64,000 nt of DNA from Burkholderia pyrrocinia (GCF_003330765.1 NZ_CP024903.1:868001-932000); one strand, 5' to 3'. Positions 43,644 to 53,299 are shown, counted from the first letter of the stretch. Notes: generated by a model from the sequence alone, not told the origin. Program-made: numbers and translations.

Positions 43644-45161
43644 ATGGGTGAAGGCAGGATTACGCAGGTCGAGTCGTTCGGTTTCGAGCGCATTCCCGAT
43701 GCATCGCGCTATGCGCGGCCGATCGATCTGTTCCGGTTGCTGTTCGGCGGCTGCAATACGTTTTCCACATCGGTGCTCGGCAGCTTTCCCGTGCTGGTCG
43801 GGCTGTCGTTCAAGGCGGGTGTCTGCGCGATCGTGCTCGGCGTGCTCGCCGGCACCTGCATCCTCGCGCCGATGAGCCTGTTCGGCCCGCGCAACGGCAC
43901 GAGCGACCCTGTGTCGTCCGGCGCGCATTTCGGCATCCATGGCCGGATCGTCGGCTCGTTCCTCGCGCTGCTCACGTCGATCGCGTTCTTCTCGCTCGCG
44001 GTGTGGAGTTCGGGCGACGCGCTCGTCGGCGGCGCGCACGACATGGTCGGCATGCCGGTCAACGGCTTCACGCTCGGCGCGGCCTACATGGTGTTCGCGG
44101 TGCTGGTGCTGATCGTCTGCATCTACGGCTTCCGCTTCATGCTGTGGGTCAACAAGATCGCCGTGTGGGCCGCGAGCGTGCTGTTCGTCGCGGGCCTGTT
44201 CGCGTTCGCCGGCCTGTTCGACATGAATTACGCCGGCACGCTTCAGCGGGGCGGCGCGGGCTTCTGGGCCGCGTTCGTCGGCGCGGTGCTGGTCGCGCTG
44301 AGCAACCCGGTGTCGTTCGCGTCGACGCTCGGCGACTGGGCGCGCTACATCCCGCAGCACACGCCGAAGCATCGCGTGATGGGCGCCGTGTTCGCCGCGC
44401 AGATCGCGACCTTCGTGCCGTTCTTCTTCGGCCTCGCGACCGCTACGATCATCGCGTCGAAGGCGCCCGCATTCATCGCGTCGAACGACTACGTCGGCGG
44501 GCTGCTCGCGATCTCGCCGCGCTGGTTCCTGCTGCCGATGTGCCTGATCGCGATCATCGGCGGGATGTCGACCGGCACGACCGCGCTGTACGGCACCGGT
44601 CTCGACGTATCGAGCATGTTCCCGCGCTTCCTGAACCGCGTGCGCGCGACGCTGCTGATCGGCACGATCGCGATCGCGTTCATCTTCGTCGGCCGCTTCT
44701 GGTTCAACCTCGTCGAAAGCGTCGCGACGTTCTCGACGCTGATCGATACGTTCAGCTGCCCGTGGATGGCGATCATGGTGATCGGCTACGTGACGCGCCG
44801 CGGCTACTATCTCTCCGACGACCTGCAGGTGTTCAACCGCGGGCTGCGCGGCGGCCACTACTGGTTCACGCACGGCTGGAACCTGCGCGCGATGGGCGCT
44901 TGGCTGCCGGCCGCGTTCGTCGGGCTGTCGTTCGTGAACCTGCCGGGCCAGTTCGTCGGGCCGCTCGGCAACCTCGCGGGCGGACTCGACCTGAGCGTGC
45001 CGGTGTCGCTGGCGATGGGCGGGATGCTGTATTTCGTGCTGCTGACGCTGTATCCGGAAGCGGACGGCGTGTACGGCCCGCACGGGCGCCGTTTCGCGCG
45101 CGGCGGCAGGGGCGCGGCGCGCGGCGTCGGCGCACCGGCGATCCAGCCGAAGGGGTACTGA
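43644..45161 (+). CDS. NCS1-family cytosine/purine permease-like transporter
   Basis: A 505-residue inner-membrane symporter of the nucleobase:cation symporter-1 family with about twelve hydrophobic helices. The N-terminus (FERIPDASRYARPIDLFRLLFGGCNTF) and the block PVSFASTLGDWARYIP are family-like. The family imports cytosine, purines, allantoin, hydantoins or thiamine; specificity is not readable here. It has its own ribosome-binding site (GGAG, 5 nt) and a 253-bp upstream region. No nucleobase-catabolic gene is adjacent, so the substrate is open. Confidence 0.87.
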   Translation: MGEGRITQVESFGFERIPDASRYARPIDLFRLLFGGCNTFSTSVLGSFPVLVGLSFKAGVCAIVLGVLAGTCILAPMSLFGPRNGTSDPVSSGAHFGIHGRIVGSFLALLTSIAFFSLAVWSSGDALVGGAHDMVGMPVNGFTLGAAYMVFAVLVLIVCIYGFRFMLWVNKIAVWAASVLFVAGLFAFAGLFDMNYAGTLQRGGAGFWAAFVGAVLVALSNPVSFASTLGDWARYIPQHTPKHRVMGAVFAAQIATFVPFFFGLATATIIASKAPAFIASNDYVGGLLAISPRWFLLPMCLIAIIGGMSTGTTALYGTGLDVSSMFPRFLNRVRATLLIGTIAIAFIFVGRFWFNLVESVATFSTLIDTFSCPWMAIMVIGYVTRRGYYLSDDLQVFNRGLRGGHYWFTHGWNLRAMGAWLPAAFVGLSFVNLPGQFVGPLGNLAGGLDLSVPVSLAMGGMLYFVLLTLYPEADGVYGPHGRRFARGGRGAARGVGAPAIQPKGY

Positions 45162-45189
45162 GCCGCGCGTTGCGTTTCGCTTCGAAACA

Positions 45190-45228
45190 ACAACGCCGCC
45201 GTGCGGGCATGGCCGCCGGCGGCGTTGT
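45190..45228. terminator. Inverted repeat between convergent genes
   Basis: ACAACGCCGCC (45190-45200) pairs perfectly with GGCGGCGTTGT (45218-45228). It lies 28 bp after the permease stop and 42 bp before the convergent SDR stop, so it probably terminates both transcripts. There is no T-run. Confidence 0.55.
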
Positions 45229-45270
45229 CGTGTCCGGCAGGGCGACGGCCTGCCGGCATGTCGGGCCGTA

Positions 45271-46026
45271 TCAGTGGAACGTGCTGCCCGCGAGCAGCCC
45301 GCCGTCGACGATGAATTCCGACCCCGTGCAATACGCGGATTCGTCGGACGCGAGGAACAGCACGAGACTGGCCACTTCGTCGGGCTTGCCGATGCGCGCG
45401 ATCGGCAGGCCGCTATAGATGGACGACGGGTCGAAGTCCGCGAACTCGGGCGGGCGCGCCATCACCGTATCGATGCCGCCCGGATGCACCGAGTTCACGC
45501 GAATGCCGTGGTGGCCGAATTCGAGCGCGGCGGCCTTCGTCATCCCGCGCACCGCGAACTTGCTCGACACGTACGCGCTGCCGCCCGCGACGCCTTCCAT
45601 CCCGGCCGTCGACGACACGTTGACGATTGAGCCGCCGCCCGCGTCCTTCAGCGCGGCAAGCGCCGACTTCATGCCGAGCCAGCAGCCGACCTGGTTCACT
45701 TCGATCACCTTGCGATAGTCGTCGAGCGAACACGATTCGATCGGCACGAGCTTCAGGATCGCGGCGTTGTTCACGAGGATATCCAGCCGGCCGAAATGCG
45801 CGAGCGTCGCATGGACGGCCGTCTGCCAGTCGTCTTCGTTCGTCACGTCGAGATGCTGGAATCGTGCGGCGTCGCCGAGTTCGGCCGCGACGCGCTGGCC
45901 GGCTTCGTCCAGCACGTCGGCGATCACCACGCGTGCGCCTTCGGCGACGAACCGGCGTGCTTCCGCTTCGCCCTGGCCGCGGGCACCACCCGTGATCAGC
46001 GCCACCTTGCCTTCGAGTCGTTTCAT
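45271..46026 (-). CDS. SDR-family oxidoreductase
   Basis: A 251-residue classical short-chain dehydrogenase. The cofactor motif is TGGARGQG (12-19), with NNAA at 86-89 and the catalytic N111, S139, Y152, K156 (YVSSK). An Asp at the end of beta-2 (ADVLD) favours NAD over NADP. The ATG at 46026 has GGAG upstream; the earlier ATG at 46116 gives non-family sequence. It lies 220 bp downstream of the LysR gene on the same strand. It resembles hydroxysteroid/3-oxoacyl-type SDRs; the substrate is unknown. Confidence 0.9.
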   Translation of the reverse strand: MKRLEGKVALITGGARGQGEAEARRFVAEGARVVIADVLDEAGQRVAAELGDAARFQHLDVTNEDDWQTAVHATLAHFGRLDILVNNAAILKLVPIESCSLDDYRKVIEVNQVGCWLGMKSALAALKDAGGGSIVNVSSTAGMEGVAGGSAYVSSKFAVRGMTKAAALEFGHHGIRVNSVHPGGIDTVMARPPEFADFDPSSIYSGLPIARIGKPDEVASLVLFLASDESAYCTGSEFIVDGGLLAGSTFH

Positions 46027-46246
46027 CAGGATTGCTCCAGTCAGTGAGAGGGGCCGCGTGCGTGCCGCGCGGTGAATGACGGCCATGATCGCAACAAAGC
46101 GCGCGCTTCGTGCCATCCAAACGGACGAGTACGCGCCGTTTGCGTCACGGTGTGGGCGGCTGGCGGTGTCGTGTTGCGCGGCGTCGCAATGACATGGGTG
46201 CGCGAGCCGAAAAGGGGGAGGCGGGCGCTGCGAATCGATCGGCGCG

Positions 46247-47164
46247 TTACCGCGCGTTCGGCCCCTTGACCGTCAGCCGGCACACGGTCGCGAGCGCGAG
46301 CAGGTTCGGGTCGCGCTCGCGGCGGTGCAGGAAGCTCAGGCCGATCGTCTGGCGGATCGTGGGCCCGGCGAGCGGCACGAGCGCGATCTTGTGCGCGAAC
46401 AGGTCGCGCACGCGGCCGGGCAGCAGCGAGCAGCCGACGCCGCCCGACACGAGGTTGATCAGCGAGAAGATGTCGCCCACCCGCATCACGACATTTGGCG
46501 TGACGCCGGCCGTGCGGAACGCTTCCGTGAAGCCGTGGTGCGTCGCGAAGCCTTCGCCAAGCGACACGAACGGCGCGTCGCCGCACGCGCCGAGATCGAT
46601 CGCGTCGCGTTGCGCATACGGCGAATCGATCGGCGCGGCGAAAAACATCTCGTCCTCGAACAGCGCGATCGATTCGATCTCGGCGTCCGGTTCGGGCAGC
46701 GCCATCAGTGTCGCGTCGATGGCGCCCTGCCTGAGCTTGTCGAGCAGGTCGGCGTTCGAGCCGAGCACGAGCTCGGCCTGCAGTTCGGGGCGGCGCTCCT
46801 TCAGCGCGATCACGACCTCGGGCACGGTGCGGATCGTCAGCGAATAGAGCGAGCCGATTTTCAACTGACCGGCGCCGTAGCCGGCTGCCTCACGCGTCGC
46901 ACGGATCCCGTCCGTCATCGTCTTGAGCACTTCGCCCGCGACTTCGGCGAGCACCTGCGCCGCATCAGTCGGAATCAGGTTCCGCCCCTCGTGGCGGAAC
47001 AGCGCGCAGTGCATCCCTTCCTCGAGCGTATGCAGCGCGCGGTGCACGCTGACCGTGCTGACGCCCAGCGCCTCGGCGGCCTTCGCGAGGCTGCCGGCTT
47101 CCATGAAGGCGAGGAGCACTTCGAGCTTGCGGAACGTGATCTCTTCGTTGATGCGGTTGCGCAT
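46247..47164 (-). CDS. LysR-family regulator (MdcR-like)
   Basis: A 305-residue LysR regulator with the N-terminal helix-turn-helix in FRKLEVLLAFMEAGSLAKAAEALGVSTVSVHRALHTLEEGM. The pattern VSVHRALHTLEEG with CALFRHEGR resembles the malonate-utilisation regulator MdcR rather than typical LysR sequences. The effector domain starts about residue 95 (GQLKIGSLYSLTIRTVP). It is divergent from the MFS transporter across 321 bp, which is its most likely target, and an SDR follows downstream on its own strand. The coinducer is unknown. Confidence 0.9.
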   Translation of the reverse strand: MRNRINEEITFRKLEVLLAFMEAGSLAKAAEALGVSTVSVHRALHTLEEGMHCALFRHEGRNLIPTDAAQVLAEVAGEVLKTMTDGIRATREAAGYGAGQLKIGSLYSLTIRTVPEVVIALKERRPELQAELVLGSNADLLDKLRQGAIDATLMALPEPDAEIESIALFEDEMFFAAPIDSPYAQRDAIDLGACGDAPFVSLGEGFATHHGFTEAFRTAGVTPNVVMRVGDIFSLINLVSGGVGCSLLPGRVRDLFAHKIALVPLAGPTIRQTIGLSFLHRRERDPNLLALATVCRLTVKGPNAR

Positions 47165-47485
47165 GGTGCAGGCGACGGGGAGGGCGGCCGACGATTCTGC
47201 CGCAGAACCCGGGCCGCAACAATGCGCGAATCACCGGGGTTTTCTCGCGGCGGGGCCTGGCGAGAAACATTTAATCTCCGGCTAATCATCCGCTGCGGGC
47301 ATTGATTGATGCAGGTTTTCGGCGTCCCTACCATCGTTTCACGCCGGTCGTGCGCGCGGGCCGAGAGGTTCCGTCGTGCCTGTCCCGCATCGGCAGGCGA
47401 TACGAACAGCCGGTTCGCCCATGCACGCCCGCCACGGACGGCGGCACGCATGCGGCGCGGCACCATGAGACTGCAGGAGACAAGC
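47165..47485. other. Divergent LysR-MFS intergenic region (321 bp)
   Basis: No gene is seen. It should hold the LysR binding site. An interrupted palindrome GCATTGATTGATGC at 47299-47312 in an AT-richer stretch is the best candidate. AGGAG near 47474 is the MFS ribosome-binding site. Confidence 0.4.
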
Positions 47486-48802
47486 ATGCGCGACTCACGT
47501 CGGAACTCGCGGCATCGGCAGGTGATTGCCGCTGTCGTCGGCAATACCCTCGAGTGGTACGACTTCATCGTTTACGGGTTTTTCTCCGGCATCATCGCGC
47601 GGCTGTTCTTTCCCGCCGACAGCCAGTATGCGTCGCTGCTGATGTCGCTCGCGACCTTCGGGGTCGGCTTCTTCATGCGCCCGGTGGGCGGCATCCTGCT
47701 CGGGCTCTATGCGGACCGCAAGGGCCGCAAGGCGGCGATGCAGCTCATCATCTTGCTGATGACGCTGTCGATCGCGCTGATCACGTTCGCGCCGTCGTAC
47801 GCGACGATCGGCCCGGCGGCGCCGATCCTGATCGTCGTCGCGCGGCTGCTGCAGGGTTTCGCGACGGGCGGCGAATACGCGAGCGCCACCGCGTTTCTCG
47901 TCGAAAGCGCACCGGCCAACCGGCGTGGCCTGTACGGATCGTGGCAACTGATCGGCCAGTGTCTCGCGGTGTTCTCGGGCGCCGCGATGGGCGCGTGGGC
48001 CACGCAGTCGCTGTCGGAGGCCGCGCTGCACAGCTGGGGCTGGCGCGTGCCGTTCGCGCTCGGGCTGCTGATCGGGCCGGTTGGCCTGTGGATCCGCCGG
48101 CACATGGAGGAGACCGACGCGTTCCTCGACGCGAGCAAGTCGACGGTCGAGCCGCCGGCGAGCGTGTCGCGCGTGCTGCGCGACAACCTGCGCGGCGTGC
48201 TGGTGTCGATGGGGCAGACGATCACCGGCACGGCCGTGTTCTACGTGATGCTCGTGAACATGCCGACGTTCGTGCACAAGACCTTCGGACTGCCGCTCGA
48301 CCAGGTATTCAAGGTGCAGATGGTGGCGGTCGCGCTGCTGACGGTGACGATTCCGGTCGCCGCGGTCGTGTCCGACCGCATCGGCCGGCGGCCCGTGCTG
48401 ATCGCCGGCACGCTGGCGATGCTGATGGTCACCTATCCGCTGTTCTCGTGGCTGGCCGCGGCGCCGAGCATCGGGCGCCTGCTCGTGATGCAGCTCGTGA
48501 TCTGCACGATCATCGGCATCTGCTATGGCCCCGCGCCGACCACGCTGGCCGAGCAGTTCGCGACGCGCTCGCGTTCGACCGGCATTGCGCTCGCGTACAA
48601 CGTCGCGGTGATGGTGTTCGGCGGCTTTGCGCCGTTCATCGTCACGTGGCTGACGCACGCAAGCGGCTCGCCCGTCGCACCCGCGTGGTACGTGCTGTTC
48701 GCGGCTTCGTTCGGGCTGGTCGCGAGCGTGTTCATGCACGACGGCGCGCCGTGCGTGCTCGCGCGCCGGCAGTTTCAGGGCGAACCGCTGAGCGTCAAGT
48801 AG
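47486..48802 (+). CDS. MFS transporter, metabolite:H+ symporter (MHS) type
   Basis: A 438-residue major-facilitator carrier. The first helix block NTLEWYDFIVYGFFSGIIARLFF and RPVGGILLGLYADRKGRK (the MFS loop 2-3 motif, here LYADRKGRK) are diagnostic of the MHS subfamily, which imports organic acids such as citrate, shikimate, alpha-ketoglutarate or betaine. About twelve helices are present. The ATG at 47486 has GGAG 6 nt upstream; longer in-frame starts back to 47306 run through noncoding sequence. It is probably activated by the divergent LysR and followed by an isochorismatase-like hydrolase. Confidence 0.9.
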   Translation: MRDSRRNSRHRQVIAAVVGNTLEWYDFIVYGFFSGIIARLFFPADSQYASLLMSLATFGVGFFMRPVGGILLGLYADRKGRKAAMQLIILLMTLSIALITFAPSYATIGPAAPILIVVARLLQGFATGGEYASATAFLVESAPANRRGLYGSWQLIGQCLAVFSGAAMGAWATQSLSEAALHSWGWRVPFALGLLIGPVGLWIRRHMEETDAFLDASKSTVEPPASVSRVLRDNLRGVLVSMGQTITGTAVFYVMLVNMPTFVHKTFGLPLDQVFKVQMVAVALLTVTIPVAAVVSDRIGRRPVLIAGTLAMLMVTYPLFSWLAAAPSIGRLLVMQLVICTIIGICYGPAPTTLAEQFATRSRSTGIALAYNVAVMVFGGFAPFIVTWLTHASGSPVAPAWYVLFAASFGLVASVFMHDGAPCVLARRQFQGEPLSVK

Positions 48803-49128
48803 CGGCCCGCCGCCCGCGCCGGCAATTCATCGGCGCGGGCGGCACGATGGGTATCGGTGCAGCCGATGGTCAGCATCGCGGGCGGCGGCCAGAACCTGTC
48901 TGGTCGCGTACGGACGCACGCGGCCGGGCGCGCGAACGGCCGCGCTATCGTAGGCGGTGGCGCACGTTGGCCCGATCCTGTCGGACGTTGTCCCGCGCGC
49001 CGCTGTCGCATAAATCCGCGCGGCCCGACACTGGCGCCTCGCGGCCGGGGAGGCTCCAGGCCGCGTCCGGCGGCGCCGGCAGGTCCGGCGCGCCGTTCCG
49101 TTCGATTTGCCAACCGAGAGAGCGCCCC
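48803..49128. other. Intergenic region (326 bp) before the cysteine hydrolase
   Basis: Very GC-rich, no protein-like frame despite an open frame running through it from 47302. I see no clear promoter or terminator. The hydrolase may have its own promoter here. Confidence 0.4.
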
Positions 49129-49740
49129 ATGCAACATCCGACCATCCGTACCCTGGCAGGCGCGACCGCGCCGACGTCCATCGACGCCGCGCACACCGCG
49201 CTGCTGGTGATCGATTTCCAGAACGAATATTTCAGCGGCCGGCTGTCGATTCCGGAAGGGCCGCGCGCGCTGGGCAATGCGCAGCGCGTGATCGCGTTCG
49301 CCGACCGCGCGGGCATTCCGGTGTTTCACGTCCAGCACGTCGATACGGCCGACAGCCCGATCTTCGCCGACGGCAGCGACGGCTTCCGCTTTCACGCTGA
49401 CCTGCAGCCGGCGCCGCATCACGCGGTGGTGAAGAAGACGTCGGTGAGCGTGTTCCCGACCACGGACATCGATGCGCGCCTGAAGGCGGCCGGCATCGAC
49501 ACGCTGATCGTCACGGGCCTGATGACGCATGCGTGTGTCGCCGGCGCGGCACGCGACGCGGTGCCGCTCGGCTATGCGGTGATCGTCGTCGACGACGCAT
49601 GCGCGACGCGCGATCTCGACGTCGCGGACGGCGGCACGGTGCCGCACCGCGACCTCCATCGCGCGACGCTGGCCGCGCTGTCGGACACGTTCGGCGACGT
49701 GCTGACGACCGAGCAGGTGCTGGCGCTCGGCGTCGCCTGA
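49129..49740 (+). CDS. Isochorismatase-like cysteine hydrolase
   Basis: A 203-residue cytoplasmic hydrolase of the isochorismatase/nicotinamidase superfamily. The catalytic triad is visible: D29 (LLVIDFQNEYF), a Lys at 102-103 (HAVVKKTSVSVF) and C136 (VTGLMTHACVAGAARDA). GAGAG precedes the ATG. Members cleave amides or carbamoyl groups (nicotinamide, N-carbamoylsarcosine, ureidoacrylate). With an MFS importer upstream and an amidohydrolase convergent to it, it may take part in breaking down an imported amide, but the substrate is not known. Confidence 0.9.
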   Translation: MQHPTIRTLAGATAPTSIDAAHTALLVIDFQNEYFSGRLSIPEGPRALGNAQRVIAFADRAGIPVFHVQHVDTADSPIFADGSDGFRFHADLQPAPHHAVVKKTSVSVFPTTDIDARLKAAGIDTLIVTGLMTHACVAGAARDAVPLGYAVIVVDDACATRDLDVADGGTVPHRDLHRATLAALSDTFGDVLTTEQVLALGVA

Positions 49741-49759
49741 CGGCCGCCCGGTTCGCGGT

Positions 49760-51385
49760 TCAGCCGGCCCAGCCCGGCGCGGCGTACACGACTTCGCCGC
49801 GGAAGCACGTCTCGATCACGCGGGTTTGCGCGAACGTCTCGACCGGGTGCGCGAACGGATTGCGGTCGAGGATCGCGAAGCTCGCGTCCTTGCCCGCTTC
49901 GAGCGAGCCCGTGCAGTCGTCGAAGCGCAGCGCATACGCGGTGTTCACCGTATAGGCCTCGAGCATCGTGAGCAGGTCGAGGCGTTCGTGCGGATTCCAC
50001 GGCGGGCTGTCGGGCTGGTCGATCAACAGATGCGTGACGCCCGTCTGGATGATCTGCATCGGGTTCATCGTGCTGACCGACCAGTCGGAACCGGCCGCGA
50101 GCATCGCGCCCGCGTTGCGCAGGCTGCGGAACGGATAGTTGCGCGCGGTGCGCTCGGCGCCGAGCAGGTCGCGATAGAGCTGTTGCTGCTCCTCGCGTGC
50201 AGCCGTCCACAGCGTCTGCACACTGGCGATCGCGCCGAGCCGGTTGAAGCGGCTCATGTCGGCCGGATCGACGAGTTGCAGGTGCGCGAGCTGCGCGCGC
50301 CGGTCGCGCATCCCGTTGCGGCGCTGCACGGATTCGAGCGCGTCGAGCGTCATGCGCACCGCACGGTCGGCGAGCGTATGGAAGTGCAGGTCGAAGCCGG
50401 CCGTATCGGCGAGCAGGCAGATCTCGTTCAGCGCTTCCTGGCTCCACAGCGCGAGGCCGCAGTCGTCGGTGCCGGCGTATGGCTCGAGCAGCGCGGCGGT
50501 TTTCGATTCGGGCACGCCGTCGACGAAGATCTTCACCGTATGCAGGCGCAGGTTGTCGCGCTCGTACTCGCGACGCCATGCGACGAAGCGCTCGACCTGC
50601 TCGCGCGAGTCGCGGCGCGGGTTCGCATAGAGGCCCGCGCTCATGTACGCCTTCAGGTTGCCGGCGCGCTGCGCGCTGGCATAAGCCTTGAGCTCGGCCT
50701 CCTCGACACGTGCGTCGAACCACCCCGTGATGCCGAAACCGTGCGCCATCGCATGCGCTTTCGCGAGCGACTTCGGGTAGCCGGCCGGGCTCAGTTGCGG
50801 AATGATCGGGCAGACGCGGTAGAACGCCGCTTCGTGCACGACGCCGTTCGGCGCGCCCGACGCATCGCGCTCGTAAACGCCGCCGGTCGGATCGGGCGTG
50901 TCGGCCTTGATGCCGGCCGCTTCGAGCCCCTTCGTATTGAGGCAGCCGCTGTGCACGTCGAAGCCGACCACGAGCAGCGGCCGGTCGGGCACGATCCGGT
51001 CGAGCAGCGCGCGAGTCGGATACGCGCCGAACGCAGCAAGGTTGGCGCCGCCGAGGTAGACCCACGGTTCGTTCGGTGTCGCATCGGCGCACGCGCGGAT
51101 GCGCTGCAGGATCGCGTCGGGATCGTTGATGCCGGACAGGTCGAAGTCGCCGAGGATCTGGTGGCCTTCCAGCGGGTGCACGTGACCGTCGATGAGGCCC
51201 GGCAGCATCAGCCTGCCAGCCAGGTCGACGGTGCGCGTCGCGGGGCCGGCCAGCGAGCGGATGTCGTCGTCGCGGCCGACCGCGACGATCTTGCCGTCCT
51301 TCGTGGCGAGCGCCTGCGCGAAACGGCGCTGCGCGTCGCCCGTATAAAGCAGGCCGTTCAGATAGACGGTGTCGGCGTGTTGCAT
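49760..51385 (-). CDS. Amidohydrolase family 3 (YtcJ-like)
   Basis: A 541-residue metal-dependent hydrolase. The metal-binding HxH is H68-x-H70 (LPGLIDGHVHPLEG), with later ligands in LHFHTLADRAVRMTLDALE and the Asp in AAGSDWSVSTMNPM. It begins with the amidohydrolase beta-sandwich (MQHADTVYLNGLLYTGD). The length is typical of YtcJ-like enzymes, whose substrates are mostly undefined; some act on N-formimino or N-acyl compounds. No signal peptide is seen. GGAGGAG precedes the ATG. It converges with the cysteine hydrolase, 19 bp between stops. Confidence 0.9.
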   Translation of the reverse strand: MQHADTVYLNGLLYTGDAQRRFAQALATKDGKIVAVGRDDDIRSLAGPATRTVDLAGRLMLPGLIDGHVHPLEGHQILGDFDLSGINDPDAILQRIRACADATPNEPWVYLGGANLAAFGAYPTRALLDRIVPDRPLLVVGFDVHSGCLNTKGLEAAGIKADTPDPTGGVYERDASGAPNGVVHEAAFYRVCPIIPQLSPAGYPKSLAKAHAMAHGFGITGWFDARVEEAELKAYASAQRAGNLKAYMSAGLYANPRRDSREQVERFVAWRREYERDNLRLHTVKIFVDGVPESKTAALLEPYAGTDDCGLALWSQEALNEICLLADTAGFDLHFHTLADRAVRMTLDALESVQRRNGMRDRRAQLAHLQLVDPADMSRFNRLGAIASVQTLWTAAREEQQQLYRDLLGAERTARNYPFRSLRNAGAMLAAGSDWSVSTMNPMQIIQTGVTHLLIDQPDSPPWNPHERLDLLTMLEAYTVNTAYALRFDDCTGSLEAGKDASFAILDRNPFAHPVETFAQTRVIETCFRGEVVYAAPGWAG

Positions 51386-51771
51386 GTGTCTCCTCCGGAT
51401 AAGGGGCTGGTCGACGGGCGCACGTGTCCGGCGGGCGGGCCGTCTGGCTCGTCCGGTCGTGTGAACCCGGTCAGGTTGGAATGGGGTGCGGGGCGTTAGG
51501 TGGCGGCGCTGCGCGGCACGGGCTGCGGGTCATGCCGATTTCGCCGATGCGTCCGTATCGGCAAATCGATGGGCGACGCACTCGCGGCCGTGCGGGCCGG
51601 CGTCCATCCGGTATTCGGCATTCCGTGTCTCCGTGGCATCCGACGCGTTCCTGTCGTCGGGTGAGTCAGATACTAGGAGCGGGGCGGCCGGCTGTCTGTC
51701 ATCGTTTTGAGGACAACGCGCGACAAAGGCGGTGTCGGGTGGCGGCGGTTGCGATGATGCGGTGGCGTCAT
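51386..51771. other. Intergenic region (386 bp) upstream of amidohydrolase
   Basis: It lies between the LuxR stop and the amidohydrolase start, both on the minus strand, so it must hold the amidohydrolase promoter. No gene or clear repeat is visible. The LuxR protein upstream is a plausible regulator. Confidence 0.4.
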
Positions 51772-52587
51772 CTAGCGACTGCGGTCCCCCGGTGCTTCTT
51801 CTTCGGTCACGCACCACGCGAAGAGCCCGGCCCGGTTCGCGACGCCGAGCTTCGCGAGCGCGCGCCCGAGATAGGTGCGCACGCTGCTCGGCTTGAGCGC
51901 GAGCGTATCGGCGATCTGCGGGACGGGCCGGCCTTGCAGCACCGCGCGGCACACGAGCCGTTCGCGCTGCGACAGCGCCGCGCCGCTGGCCGACAGCCGC
52001 TGTTCGAATCGCTGCAGCAGCGCACCGTCGTCCGAGCGCGGCGTCAGGCGTGCGAGCCGCGCATGCTGGATCAGGAGCGGCAGCACGAAATCGCCGAGCT
52101 GCCGCAGCAGCGCCAGTTCGGCCAGCGTGTACGACGGCTGGCCGCGCCGGCGGAACAGCGAGAACGCATAGACGTAGTCGCGCTCGCTGCCGAGCAGCGT
52201 GCAGTCTTCGCCGAGCTCGCCGAGCGCGAAATGGCGGCCGTATTCGGTCGCCGTGTCGATTTCCTCATTGCACGAGAACACGAGCTGCGAATCGGTGGTG
52301 CGCTCGATATGCGGGAGCAGCGTGTCGGTACGCCAGTCGCCCTGTGTATACAGATCGAGCGCGTGGCGCGTGCCGTCGGGATCGTCGCCGCCGGCGAAGA
52401 ACAGCACGTCGACGCTGTCGACCGATTGCGACGGCGCGTCGCGCCGGTAACGTGTCGCGACGCTGTAATGGGATTGCGGGTCGACGGTCTCGCGCAGCCA
52501 CGCCCAAAGCCGGGCGGGAAACTGCGGACTGCCGAGGCTGGCGACCAGGTCGCCGGCGTTGCTCAGGGAAATATGGGCGGGGCTCAT
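51772..52587 (-). CDS. LuxR-family helix-turn-helix regulator
   Basis: A 271-residue regulator. The C-terminal LuxR domain is at about 200-260 (LSQRERLVCRAVLQGRPVPQIADTLALKPSSVRTYLGRALAKLGVANRAGLFAW). The N-terminal part has no recognisable sensor domain. The ATG at 52587 is used; an upstream in-frame ATG at 52743 adds an Arg/Ala/Pro-rich stretch that looks noncoding. It lies upstream of the amidohydrolase in the same direction and may control it. Confidence 0.87.
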   Translation of the reverse strand: MSPAHISLSNAGDLVASLGSPQFPARLWAWLRETVDPQSHYSVATRYRRDAPSQSVDSVDVLFFAGGDDPDGTRHALDLYTQGDWRTDTLLPHIERTTDSQLVFSCNEEIDTATEYGRHFALGELGEDCTLLGSERDYVYAFSLFRRRGQPSYTLAELALLRQLGDFVLPLLIQHARLARLTPRSDDGALLQRFEQRLSASGAALSQRERLVCRAVLQGRPVPQIADTLALKPSSVRTYLGRALAKLGVANRAGLFAWCVTEEEAPGDRSR

Positions 52588-52822
52588 CAGTTGACACCGT
52601 CTTCGCGAACGGCCGCCCGCGCCGGCCCTGCTTCGCGTGCGGCGGCGCGCTTGCGGGGCAGCGGCCGGCGGTGCGGTCATGCGAGACGGAGGCTGGCGTG
52701 GCGGCGAAGCTCGATTGTAGGGGACTTCGCCGGCGCGGGGCATCCGCCCTTGCCCGGCGGGCGGCCGATCGTCCGTCGACGAGCGGCGCGCGTCGTTGCG
52801 CGCCGCGTGCCGACCCCGCGCG

Positions 52823-53299
52823 TCAGAACATCGTGTTCTGGTTCGCGGACGCTTCGGGCACCGGCTGGATCACGTCCCAGTGCTCGACGATCTTGCCGTC
52901 CTTTACGCGGAAGATGTCGACGACCGCTTCGCCGCGATCGCCCGGACGTTCGGTCGCATGCACGTGCAGATACACGAGATCGCCGTCGGTCGCGCTGCGG
53001 ACGATGCGTGCGCGCGATGCCGGGTTCTTCTGGAAGGCACCGACGAAGTACGACACGAACGGCTTCTTGCCGTCCGGCACGTGCGGGTTGTGCTGCCTGT
53101 AGTCATCCGCGACGACGGCGGCGGCCTCGACCGCTTCGTGCTTGTTGAAGAAGCGGTCGTAGAACGTCAGCACGAGCTGGCGGTTGGCTTCCTCGGCGGC
53201 CAGGTCGCGCGTGGCCGCGCCTGCGGCCAGCGCGGCGGTCGACGCGGCCAGCAGGACGAGCGCGGCTACGGCGCGAACGGGGGAGCGGAGCGATGACAT
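52823..53299 (-). CDS. Secreted NTF2/SnoaL-like protein
   Basis: A 158-residue protein with a signal peptide (1-26, AALVLLAASTAALAAGA). The SnoaL-like polyketide-cyclase/NTF2 fold is indicated by LVLTFYDRFFNKHEAVEAAAVVADDYRQHNPHVPDG and VDIFRVKDGKIVEHWDVIQPVPE. Secreted members of this fold are widespread in proteobacteria without a proven role. AAGGA precedes the ATG. It is transcribed alone. Confidence 0.88.
   Translation of the reverse strand: MSSLRSPVRAVAALVLLAASTAALAAGAATRDLAAEEANRQLVLTFYDRFFNKHEAVEAAAVVADDYRQHNPHVPDGKKPFVSYFVGAFQKNPASRARIVRSATDGDLVYLHVHATERPGDRGEAVVDIFRVKDGKIVEHWDVIQPVPEASANQNTMF

Noticed and set aside
47302..49740. 812-codon frame ending in the cysteine hydrolase
   Set aside because: The upstream part is a shadow of the MFS gene; the hydrolase begins at 49129 with a ribosome-binding site and family N-terminus.
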